Shown in pieces: positions 22,240-30,000 of a DNA stretch of 32,027 nt (the first letter of the stretch is position 1; each line of letters opens with the position of its first letter). The position numbers were made by a program, and so were the translations under genes. Below the pieces are notes generated by a model, which saw only the letters and a list, made by a program, of their open reading frames with translations, made no database searches and was not told the DNA's origin. The DNA comes from Desulfonatronum sp. SC1 (GTDB lineage: Bacteria > Desulfobacterota > Desulfovibrionia > Desulfovibrionales > Desulfonatronaceae), in assembly GCF_003046795.1 (NCBI RefSeq), contig NZ_PZKN01000038.1, positions 1-32,027 on the forward strand. Reading direction: 5' to 3'.

Positions 22240-24000
22240 ATGAACCAAGAGCATGGTGTGAACGCCAAGTCCGGCTTCACCTTCCTGGAAATCCTCATCG
22301 TGATCGGGATCATGGGGCTTGTTGCGGCCATGATCTGGCCGATGCGGGAAACATTGGGCGACTCGCAGCGGGAACGGGTGACAAATAATAAAATGGACTC
22401 CATTGTTGAAGCCATCCTCGGACATGAACACCTCAAGGACCCCTACGACATGGGCCGGACCATCGGCGGGTATGTGGGGGACATGGGTGATTGGCCCAAG
22501 TTGTTCGAGCCGGGCGGGAATGGCGGCGTGGGCGGAAAGCGAGGCGAGTTTGTCGACGATCGCTTCCAGTGGTTGCGGCCGTTCGGTGAGGTATCGGACA
22601 TGGCTAAGGAAAGTCTGGGCCAGCCCCGTGGGCTGTGGACTCGGTATGTAACCGACGAAAGTGATGAGCATGCCCTCCCTAAAGATGATTGGAAAGGCCC
22701 TTACCTGACCCCGCCGGTGACCCGTAATCCGGCCTTGGGTAGTAATTACGCAAAAAATCCGGATGAGTACGAGCTGCTTGACGAGACGGACCGGGGCTAT
22801 TTCCATCTCCTGCAAGGCAGAGAACAGCTCACGGACGGCTGGAACAGGGCGTTTCGGTTTTTTATCACGGACGGCGGCGAAACCTTCTGCATCGTTTCCA
22901 TGGGACAGCAGGGTTTTGGGTACGAACCAGGGTATGAGCAGAACTGCGACGAGGATTCCCCGGAAAACCAGGGCAAGATTATCAGGGCGTTGCATAAAAG
23001 CGACTGGGAGGCGGTAGTGGCGGCGCGAGCTTTGCGCAGCACTTCCAAGCAACAATTGATCTTCATCACCAAGGACCACATGGACAGCATCGTTCGCGCC
23101 CTGATCGGCGAGTCTCCCTCCGGCCCGAATACCGGCTATACCGGAGATCTTCTGGACTGGCCGGAGCTGTTTAACTGGGTGTGCCGTGATGACGGGGATA
23201 ATATGGTCGATTGCGAAGATGATATTGCTGTCAGTGGGACCGGGAAATGGGAGCTACAATGGGATGATCCGGATAATCCCAATGAAATCGAACTGTTCAA
23301 ATACGGGCAGCCTCGAGGGCTTTGGGAGCGGGGCGAGTTGGAAGCCAGCCGGCTCGGCGTGGGCTGGCGGCACGCCTACCTTGAAGCGCCGGACGGGACT
23401 TTTGAGAGCGAAGAACTCAAGGACGCTTGGGACAGGCCGTATCGTTTTTTCAAGGTTCTGGAGGATATCGACGGCAACGACGTGGAGCAGTTCATGATTC
23501 TTTCCGGCGGGGAATCAGGGAATTATTATTTTCCCGCGCCGGATGGTCATGTTGATGACGACAGGACAGCGGAATTCGCTTTGGAAGATTATGATCCAAA
23601 GAACGAGGAAAACGAAGACAACATCGTGCGCATCGTCCGGCGCAATGAATGGCTGCCGGGTTTTTTGGATGTGACGCTGGCTACCGCGAGAGACGACTGC
23701 GATGCAATCAAATGCATGATGTACGGGGTGTTGCCTGATCAACCCGGCCCTGATTCTTTCGAGATGATCGATGATCTGTGCGTGTTCAAGGCCAAGTATG
23801 GCGACAACGACGGCGATAAGCAGATCGTCACCGGCGGCAGATATCTGGTTTGCTGGGAAGACGGAGGTGATGAGCCGAGTCCGGGCGTTAGCGCATGGTG
23901 GAAGATTTTCAGTACCTACGGCCATCCGGCAAAGAATGTGAACGTCAACTTGAACGCTTCAGACTTTCAGACTTTCCCCGACCCCGAAGCAGACGAATAA
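22240..24000 (+). CDS. pseudopilin with two tandem GspG-like domains
   Basis: A 586-aa protein with a class III leader: 12 residues, then G/FTFLEILIVIGIMGL, Glu17 at +5. The exposed part contains an internal duplication. Unit 1 (about 51-224) and unit 2 (about 280-427) share MDSIV-A-L/IG, a GDxxDWPxLF motif, GQPRGLW, a DGW/DAWxRxxRFF strand and a final hydrophobic strand before SMGQQG or LSGGES. The DGW-R-Y/F-RFF...SxG pattern resembles the C-terminal end of GspG major pseudopilins. A third, diverged cysteine-containing segment closes the protein. It is very acidic throughout. The ATG at 22240 has only a weak AAGG upstream. It probably acts as a minor or tip pseudopilin; that role is inference. 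Confidence 0.82.
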   Translation: MNQEHGVNAKSGFTFLEILIVIGIMGLVAAMIWPMRETLGDSQRERVTNNKMDSIVEAILGHEHLKDPYDMGRTIGGYVGDMGDWPKLFEPGGNGGVGGKRGEFVDDRFQWLRPFGEVSDMAKESLGQPRGLWTRYVTDESDEHALPKDDWKGPYLTPPVTRNPALGSNYAKNPDEYELLDETDRGYFHLLQGREQLTDGWNRAFRFFITDGGETFCIVSMGQQGFGYEPGYEQNCDEDSPENQGKIIRALHKSDWEAVVAARALRSTSKQQLIFITKDHMDSIVRALIGESPSGPNTGYTGDLLDWPELFNWVCRDDGDNMVDCEDDIAVSGTGKWELQWDDPDNPNEIELFKYGQPRGLWERGELEASRLGVGWRHAYLEAPDGTFESEELKDAWDRPYRFFKVLEDIDGNDVEQFMILSGGESGNYYFPAPDGHVDDDRTAEFALEDYDPKNEENEDNIVRIVRRNEWLPGFLDVTLATARDDCDAIKCMMYGVLPDQPGPDSFEMIDDLCVFKAKYGDNDGDKQIVTGGRYLVCWEDGGDEPSPGVSAWWKIFSTYGHPAKNVNVNLNASDFQTFPDPEADE

Positions 24001-24047
24001 ACTGAATACCCCAGCCAACTTTCGAACCAACAAAAGCACGTCCCTCC

Positions 24048-25631
24048 ATGCCTCGAATTTCCCTCTCCAAAATCGTCCGTCCGAATTTCTCCAAACTCCT
24101 GTCCCGTCTGCCCATGCCCGGCTCCTTGTGTCTGGGCGTAGAGTATGTGGAGGATGAGGTTCGGGCGGCTCTGGTTCGGGCCAAGGGTCGGGAGCGGGAG
24201 ATCATGGAGTTTGTTGCGGTCAAGGCACCGGAAGCCGAGGACGATCTGCCGGGCATCGCCCAACTCCAGGAAATCCGCAACCGCCTGAATTGCAAACAGA
24301 ACATCCAGACCGTGTTCGTCACGCCCCTGGCCCGGTTGGTGGTCCTGCCCATGAATCGGGAGCGGGTTCTGAGCATGCGCAGCCATTTGCTGGCCGAGGC
24401 CGTGAAGTGGGAGGCCGAGACGTATACCGGCGTTCCCGGGCATCTGTCCCTGGCCGGGGTGGAGGTGGAGAAACCCCGGGATGAGCCGGGGCAAATCCGG
24501 GAAGAGCTTGAAGAGATCATGGTCCATGTGGCCGTGCTGGAACAGAACATTTACCGGGCTGCCAGGGAGCGTTTCCGGATGGCCGGGTTGAAGCTGGCCC
24601 GTGTTTATCCCGGCGAGGTCTGCTTTCATGTGCCCTTGTTGTATCAGCACGAAGAATCCGACCGGGGCGTACTGGAAATCGGCGCGGCCTCCTCGGGGTT
24701 CGCTCTGCTGCGCGGCGGTTCGACCCTGGCCATCAACGCCATGAACGTTACGGCGGAGATGATCCGGGCGCACTTGGACGGGCGGACCATGACGGACCTG
24801 GAAGACAGCTTGCGCTTCAATTTCGGACAGGCGCCGGGGCCGCTGCCCGTGGCTCTGACCGGGGTCGGGGCCATGGATCATCGCATTGTGGCTTTTCTGC
24901 GAACCCTGTCACCCACCGGAGTCGAACCGGTCCGGCTGCAACGCACCTCGGGCCTGACCACGGCGGGCTCGGAAGAAGGGCCGATGTTCGCCACAGCTGC
25001 GGGCGCGGCCATGCGTGAGCTGGGCGGCAAGGGCATGCAGGCCATCGGCATTTCCGACGCCGTGCCTCCGGCGGTACGCATCCGGCAGAGCATCTACCTG
25101 ATGCCCCTGGCCGCGGCCTCGTTTCTGTTCGTGGTTCTGCTGGGGCACAATCTGCTGATGCGCTATCAGGAAAGTGATCTGTCGGAGCAGCGCCGAGACA
25201 TCGAGGCCCAGCTTTCCGAGCGCAAGAAGGTGCACGACGAGGTGAAGCGTCTGGAAGGCGATATCCAGAAAGTTGATGAGCGGACCAGGGACTTGCGGAG
25301 GCAGATGGCCTATATCAAGGATGAATGGGACAAGCCCCTGCAAGCCAGGATCGACATGTACGACGCCCTGATCCGAAACATGCCGCCGACAGTAGCCCTG
25401 ATCGGCATTCGACATGATCAGCGAAATCCGAATATCTATGTTGTCAGTGGTGAAGCCGTGTCGCCCTCGGCGATACTCGATTTCGCCCTGCGATTACGGG
25501 AGGAAGGGGGGCTGTCCGTGGACGTGCAACGTCTGGAGCCGCAACAACAGGTACGCGGCAAGGGCTCCGCGTCCCATCGGTTCGTGATGCACCTGGAGGT
25601 GGGAAGTGGCCCGAAAGCTGACCAAACTTGA
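24048..25631 (+). CDS. PilM-PilN fusion (GspL/MshI-like) inner-membrane assembly protein
   Basis: A 527-aa protein. Residues about 25-335 resemble the PilM/GspL actin-like cytoplasmic domain (CLGVEYVEDEVRAALV, GVLEIGAASSGFALL, LTGVGAM). One transmembrane helix follows at about 349-370. Then come a coiled coil (about 374-425, SEQRRDIEAQLSERKKVHDE) and a PilN-like periplasmic domain ending in FVMHLEVG. This single-protein arrangement is that of GspL/MshI rather than separate PilM and PilN. It would recruit the GspE-type ATPase to the inner membrane. No good ribosome-binding site precedes the ATG at 24048; the in-frame ATG at 24114 is possible. The next gene overlaps its end by 26 bases. Confidence 0.82.
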   Translation: MPRISLSKIVRPNFSKLLSRLPMPGSLCLGVEYVEDEVRAALVRAKGREREIMEFVAVKAPEAEDDLPGIAQLQEIRNRLNCKQNIQTVFVTPLARLVVLPMNRERVLSMRSHLLAEAVKWEAETYTGVPGHLSLAGVEVEKPRDEPGQIREELEEIMVHVAVLEQNIYRAARERFRMAGLKLARVYPGEVCFHVPLLYQHEESDRGVLEIGAASSGFALLRGGSTLAINAMNVTAEMIRAHLDGRTMTDLEDSLRFNFGQAPGPLPVALTGVGAMDHRIVAFLRTLSPTGVEPVRLQRTSGLTTAGSEEGPMFATAAGAAMRELGGKGMQAIGISDAVPPAVRIRQSIYLMPLAAASFLFVVLLGHNLLMRYQESDLSEQRRDIEAQLSERKKVHDEVKRLEGDIQKVDERTRDLRRQMAYIKDEWDKPLQARIDMYDALIRNMPPTVALIGIRHDQRNPNIYVVSGEAVSPSAILDFALRLREEGGLSVDVQRLEPQQQVRGKGSASHRFVMHLEVGSGPKADQT

Positions 25632-26151
25632 AAAATTCGGCCTGATCGCCGCGGTGATCACGGGCATGCTGTTCTTCTACCTCAAGCATGTCTACGACCC
25701 TCAGCAACGATCTCTGGTTCGGGCCAGAGAGCAGTTGAACCGAAGCATCTCCCAATTTAACGAGATGCAGGCCGCGGAGCCACCGTTCCAGTTGCGGCGA
25801 CGCCTGGAAACCCAACGGGAGGCCCTGGCGGAACTGGAGCGTGAACTGAAGGAATTGGACATACGCGTCGGCGACGAGGAAGCTCTGATCCGCGCCCAAC
25901 ACTGGGCGTATCAAGAGATGGAGCGCCGGAATCTGCGCGTGCTGAACGTGGTCCCTCGCGGCGTTGAAAAGAAACATCTCGAATGGCGGATATTCAGGAT
26001 CACGGCTGAGGGCGATTTCAGAAGTCTCGTGAGTATGCTTCGAGAACTTCGCACCAACAACACTCCGATGCTCGTGGAACAGGTCAGTATTTCCAGGGAT
26101 GACAAGCCCTGGTTGTTGAGGATCGTCATGGACTTGTGGATCATGGGATAG
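25606..26151 (+). CDS. PilO/GspM-like inner-membrane protein
   Basis: A 181-aa protein with a short basic cytoplasmic N-terminus, one transmembrane helix at about residues 11-27 (FGLIAAVITGMLFFYL), a coiled coil (about 33-88) and a small alpha/beta periplasmic domain. This is the topology and size of PilO, GspM and MshJ proteins, which pair with PilN/GspL. Sequence conservation in the family is low, so the assignment rests mainly on topology and position. The GTG start has GGAGGTGGGAA just upstream and lies inside the end of the previous gene, so translation is coupled. Confidence 0.75.
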   Translation: MARKLTKLEKFGLIAAVITGMLFFYLKHVYDPQQRSLVRAREQLNRSISQFNEMQAAEPPFQLRRRLETQREALAELERELKELDIRVGDEEALIRAQHWAYQEMERRNLRVLNVVPRGVEKKHLEWRIFRITAEGDFRSLVSMLRELRTNNTPMLVEQVSISRDDKPWLLRIVMDLWIMG

Positions 26152-26240
26152 CCGTCGCTGAAAGAAATCTCAATTTTCACGGAGTCGCGGTTCGGATTTG
26201 ATGAGTGGGTAAACAATCTGAGATAACGGGAATCATGATC

Positions 26241-26621
26241 ATGTTTGTTTTGAAGCGTTCCATATTCAAAGCCGGCTTGGCCGGCATTTTCGTCTTTTGC
26301 GTGATGTGCTGCTGGACTGCTCCGGCATCGGCACGGGAGCCGTTTTTCAGCCCCATGCCGCCCCTGGAAGCTTACGACTTTCCAAAAGCCGCGGATGAAA
26401 TCAAGCTGCGCGGCCTGCTGCTCACCGAGGACTCCTTCCGCGCCGTGGTCTATCTGCGGCCTTCACGTGTCTACCGGGTGCTCCGGCCCTTGGATCGGTT
26501 AGAGGTGATGGTGGACGGCCTGCGGCACGAGTTCCGGGTGGAGGGCATGGGCGAGCGTCGTTTGGTGCTGCGCGGCGAGGACGATTACTGGTACGAGATC
26601 GGGGTGGAAGAGCGTGAGTAG
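26241..26621 (+). CDS. PilP/GspC-like (MshK-like) periplasmic protein
   Basis: A 126-aa protein from the ATG at 26241 (26235 is also possible), with GGGAA eight bases upstream. It has a signal peptide ending in an ASA site before REPFF. The body (EIKLRGLLLTEDSFRAVVYL through HEFRVEGMGERRLVLRG) is an all-beta unit like the homology region of PilP/GspC, which contacts the secretin N0 domain. It overlaps the secretin ORF by eight bases and follows the PilO-like gene, matching the MSHA-type order I-J-K-L. Confidence 0.65.
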   Translation: MFVLKRSIFKAGLAGIFVFCVMCCWTAPASAREPFFSPMPPLEAYDFPKAADEIKLRGLLLTEDSFRAVVYLRPSRVYRVLRPLDRLEVMVDGLRHEFRVEGMGERRLVLRGEDDYWYEIGVEERE

Positions 26622-28587
26622 GCATATTCTTCCTTTGGCAAGGGCTCATCGTGCACACATCGCCGGGACTAGTCCCTCAGGTTTCAGCCCTATCGTTTTG
26701 AACAAGGAACGAAGAACAAAGAACGAAGAACAAAGAACGAAGAACAAACAAAAAAACTCAGGTCTCAGGTCTCAGCCTTCAGCCCTCTCCCTCCTCTCCA
26801 TATCCCTTCTCCTCCTTCTCCTCCTGTCCGGCTGCAAGACCGTGCAGCCGGCGGCCCAGCTTCAGTACGCGCCTCCAGTCCCGGTATTGCAGCGCGATAC
26901 GCAGCCCATAGTGCGCATTCCCCAGAAAGATCCGGACATGCGTTTGGTCAGTTCACATCGGCCCACGTCCCAGGACCGGGCCATGCGTTCCGGGTTTCGG
27001 CACTCTGGGGGTGATGCGAGGATCAAGGAGGTCTTTTTCCAGGACGTTCCGCTGCATATCGCGGCGGAACTGTTCAATGAGGTGGGCGGCGTCAACCTGA
27101 TGCTTCAGGGGGAAGTGACCGACAAGAAGGTCCGTCTTTTTTTGCGCGACATAACGTTGAGTACGGCCGTGGAGGCCCTGTTGCGGGGCAACGAGCTGTG
27201 GTTTCGCACGGACGGCCGGGTGACCGCGGTGATGACCGAGCAAGCCTTTGCCGACACCATGGTCTTCCACCAGTCCGAGAAAATTCAGGCATTTTTCATG
27301 CGCTACACCAATGCCCAGGACATGGCCGCCCTTTTGGCCACGCTGCTCGGCCCGGAGGTGGAATTCCGGGACATGAGCGGGCAGTCGGTCTATGGGCATT
27401 TGGAGGCCCATAGCGTGGGCAGCAGCGCGGATGAGCCGGAAAAGCTCGATGACCTTACGGCGGAAGAGCGACGCAGGCTGGTGCAGTTGGGCGAGGCAGA
27501 GACCACTCAGCACATGGAAGACGCCAGCAGCGCCCTGGGCCGCCGGTTGCCGGCCATCGTCACGGTGTTCAAGAAGAATAATTCCGTCGTGGTCCGGTCC
27601 ATGGACGAGGGCCTGCTGTCGCACATTACCGGATTGATCCGCGAACTGGACACCCCGGTCCGTCAGGTGCTGCTGGAGGTGAAGATCGTCAACCTGGAAC
27701 TCGGCGATGGTTTCGAATCCTTTTTCGATTTCGGCTTTGAGGATTTCGGCTACACCAGCGACCAAAACATCAGCCGAAGCGGTATATATCAGACCGCTTT
27801 CACCACTCTGGGGGGGGCTGGCCCTTTGATGACGGATTCGCTGGCCTACGCCTTTTCCACGGATATCTTGCGGGCCAGGTTGCAGATGTTCGCCGATGAA
27901 AACCGAATGACAACGCTGTCTTCGCCGTTTTTGATGACCGCGGACAACGCGGAGGTCCGTTTTTTCGTGGGCCAGCAGGTCCCGCTGCGCACCGGGGTGA
28001 ACAAGGAAACCATTCGAGGCAGCGACTTGCAGGATCTTGTGGTCTTCGAAGTCCAGATTGACAACCGGGAACTCGGCACGGACCTGGAAATCAAGAGTTT
28101 CATCAATGCGGACCGGACCATCACCATGGAGATCGTGGCCCTCATCGAGTCCGCGCGGTTCAACGTCTCCAGCATCACCTTGATCAACGACCGCACAGGC
28201 CAGCCCGTGAGCTTTCCGTTGGACGGCGTGGACAAGAGCGAACTGCAGTCCATCCTGGCCGTGCCTTCGGGCAACACAGTGGCCCTGGGCGGATTCATTC
28301 GCATGGAAGACAAGGACTACGAGCAGAAGGTACCGCTTTTGGGGGACGTTCCGATCCTGGGCTATCTCTTCAAGAAGGTAGAGCGTCGGGCGTCGCGTTC
28401 GGAAACCGTCATCCTGATCACCCCGCATGTCATGGGCGCACCTGACGAAGCCCCGGACACGACCCGCCGTTTTCTGGAAAGGAGCAGCCGGGTTTTAGAC
28501 GAGGCGGAAGAGGCCAACGAGCGGGTGATTCCGGAGGGGCGGCTTTTTAAGCCGGTGGAAGAGGGGAGCGTGATGGGTGAAGAGTGA
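26614..28587 (+). CDS. lipoprotein secretin (MshL/GspD/PilQ family)
   Basis: An outer-membrane gate protein of up to 657 aa. The order is a lipobox LLSG with Cys74 after a Leu-rich helix, then an N0/secretin-TonB-like domain (about 127-225, from IKEVFFQDVPLHIAAELF). An N1-like unit follows, then the secretin barrel (about 330-600) with VLLEVKIVNLELG and the signature region VPLLGDVPILGYLFKK. It lacks a recognisable pilotin-binding S-domain tail. The N-terminus is odd: the GTG at 26614 overlaps the previous gene by eight bases and gives a 57-residue preceding segment. Part of that segment (NKERRTKNEEQRTKNK) is translated from a dispersed repeat. A shorter start (for example TTG at 26698) cannot be excluded. 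The lipoprotein type and position next to the PilP-like gene favour an MSHA-like assignment. Confidence 0.9.
   Translation: MSRHILPLARAHRAHIAGTSPSGFSPIVLNKERRTKNEEQRTKNKQKNSGLRSQPSALSLLSISLLLLLLLSGCKTVQPAAQLQYAPPVPVLQRDTQPIVRIPQKDPDMRLVSSHRPTSQDRAMRSGFRHSGGDARIKEVFFQDVPLHIAAELFNEVGGVNLMLQGEVTDKKVRLFLRDITLSTAVEALLRGNELWFRTDGRVTAVMTEQAFADTMVFHQSEKIQAFFMRYTNAQDMAALLATLLGPEVEFRDMSGQSVYGHLEAHSVGSSADEPEKLDDLTAEERRRLVQLGEAETTQHMEDASSALGRRLPAIVTVFKKNNSVVVRSMDEGLLSHITGLIRELDTPVRQVLLEVKIVNLELGDGFESFFDFGFEDFGYTSDQNISRSGIYQTAFTTLGGAGPLMTDSLAYAFSTDILRARLQMFADENRMTTLSSPFLMTADNAEVRFFVGQQVPLRTGVNKETIRGSDLQDLVVFEVQIDNRELGTDLEIKSFINADRTITMEIVALIESARFNVSSITLINDRTGQPVSFPLDGVDKSELQSILAVPSGNTVALGGFIRMEDKDYEQKVPLLGDVPILGYLFKKVERRASRSETVILITPHVMGAPDEAPDTTRRFLERSSRVLDEAEEANERVIPEGRLFKPVEEGSVMGEE
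26700..26753 (+). repeat. GAAC-type repeat arm inside the secretin N-terminal coding region
   Basis: AACAAGGAACGAAGAACAAA followed by further GAACGAAGAACAAA units form a run of about 53 bases with period about 14. It keeps the secretin frame open. The encoded residues are Lys/Arg/Asn/Glu-rich and lie between the GTG start and the signal-peptide core. The opposing T-rich arm is not present here. Confidence 0.8.
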
Positions 28588-28605
28588 TGGGTGAGATGTA
28601 ATCCC

Positions 28606-28816
28606 GTTCGTCGTTCCTTGTTCTTCGTTCTTGGTTCAGAAAACCCACCCCTGGTCCCTCCCAGGAGGGGAAGGGTATGCGGATCGTGGACATTCGGACT
28701 TCTACTCCAGGTCTCGCAAACTCGCAGAAACGACGAACGAAGAACGACGAACAAAATAACATCTTCCAATAACGAACGAAGAACGAAGAATGACGAACGA
28801 CGAACGAACAAAATAA
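28606..28816. repeat. repeat element 6
   Basis: The left T-rich arm at 28606-28636 contains GTTCGTCGTTCCTTGTTCTT. The GC-rich hairpin follows at 28642-28671 (AACCCACCCC, then CCTCCCAGGAGGGG), and a long A-rich right arm at 28730-28816 has AACGAAGAACGACGAAC-like units in two blocks. It fills the gap between secretin and the PilT-like gene and reaches to within three bases of the PilT start. The preceding 28570-28600 also has a short direct repeat GTGATGGGTGA. Confidence 0.8.
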
Positions 28817-28818
28817 AC

Positions 28819-29997
28819 ATGACCACCATCACGCAACAAATCATAAATGAACACAAGCCGGACAGCATGGAAGAGTTGCTGGCCAAGACCGTGGAGCTGG
28901 ATGCTTCGGACCTACACCTGACTTACGGCGAGCCGCCGGTGTTCCGGATGGGAGGGGATTTGCGGCCCATGAGCTGCGAGGCCTATGCCCATGAGGAGAT
29001 TCGGGCTTTGCTTGGTCAGGTCATGCCGCCGCGTTACGCAACGGTGCTGGAGGAGAAGCGTTCCGTGGACTTTGCCGTGAGCAGCACCTCGGTGGGGCGG
29101 TTCCGGTTCGCGGCGTATTATCAGCGTGGGGCGCTTTCCGTGGCCATCCGCCTTCTGGCCAAGGGCATCCCGGATTTTCAGAGCCTGGGCCTGCCGGCGA
29201 GCATGTCCCGTCTGCCCACGTTCCGGGACGGGCTGGTGCTGGTCACCGGCGTGACCGGCTCGGGCAAGTCCACTACTTTGGCGGCGATCATTGACGCCAT
29301 CAACCGGGCGGAGCGCAAGAACATCATTACGGTGGAGGACCCCATCGAGTACGTGCACCAGAACTGCAACTGCATCATCAATCAGCGCGAACTGCACACG
29401 GACGTGCATTCCTTCCCGGACGCGCTGCGCGACTCCCTGCGTGCGGACCCGGACGTGATCCTGGTGGGTGAAATCCGGGACCTGGACACCATGCGCACCG
29501 CGATCATGGCCGCGGAAACCGGGCATTTGGTCTTTTCCACCCTGCACTCCAAGGATGCCATGTCCAGCGTGAACCGCATGGTGGGCTCGTTCCCTGCCGG
29601 GGAGCAGACCCAGATCCGGCAGCAGCTTTCCTCCACCCTGCGGGCCGTGGTCTCTCAACGGCTTCTGCTCCGGGCGGACAAAAGCGGGCGGGTTCCGGCG
29701 GTGGAACTGATGTTTTCCACCACGGGCATTTCCAACCTGATCCGGCTGGCCAAGGACGACATGATCTACTCGGCCATCGAGACCGGCCAGTGCGACGGGA
29801 TGCAGACCATGGAGCAATCGCTCATCGGCCTGATGGAGGCGGGGTTGATCTCCAGTGAAACGGCCCTGCTTTCAGCCAAAAACCAGGAAATGATGCGCAA
29901 CCGCCTGACCTTGCGTGGTCTTTTGAACAACGGGACATGCACGATCAGGAGCCGGGTTCGCCCGGTACCTTCAAATGTCGGAAACGGAGCCGGATAG
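28819..29997 (+). CDS. pilT: PilT-family secretion/retraction ATPase
   Basis: A 392-aa hexameric cytoplasmic motor ATPase. It begins with an N-terminal PAS-like domain (LDASDLHLTYGEPP). The ATPase core has Walker A GVTGSGKSTT at 144-153, the Asp box VEDPIEYVHQ, Walker B ILVGEIRD (214-221) and a His box HLVFSTLHS. The C-terminal GISNLIR segment corresponds to the AIRNLIRE motif typical of PilT/PilU. These features favour a retraction-type ATPase over an assembly one. The ATG at 28819 starts the family-conserved part; the longer frame from 28591 translates repeat element 6. No clear Shine-Dalgarno is visible: the purine-rich repeat arm directly precedes the start. The gene ends three bases before gspE. 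Confidence 0.88.
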   Translation: MTTITQQIINEHKPDSMEELLAKTVELDASDLHLTYGEPPVFRMGGDLRPMSCEAYAHEEIRALLGQVMPPRYATVLEEKRSVDFAVSSTSVGRFRFAAYYQRGALSVAIRLLAKGIPDFQSLGLPASMSRLPTFRDGLVLVTGVTGSGKSTTLAAIIDAINRAERKNIITVEDPIEYVHQNCNCIINQRELHTDVHSFPDALRDSLRADPDVILVGEIRDLDTMRTAIMAAETGHLVFSTLHSKDAMSSVNRMVGSFPAGEQTQIRQQLSSTLRAVVSQRLLLRADKSGRVPAVELMFSTTGISNLIRLAKDDMIYSAIETGQCDGMQTMEQSLIGLMEAGLISSETALLSAKNQEMMRNRLTLRGLLNNGTCTIRSRVRPVPSNVGNGAG

Positions 29998-30000
29998 ACC

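Noticed and set aside
26953-28428. Minus-strand open frame of 491 codons opposite the secretin
   Set aside because: Antisense shadow; the plus strand encodes a well-conserved secretin.
28591-28818. N-terminal extension of the PilT-like protein
   Set aside because: These residues are the translation of repeat element 6; family homology starts at the ATG at 28819.
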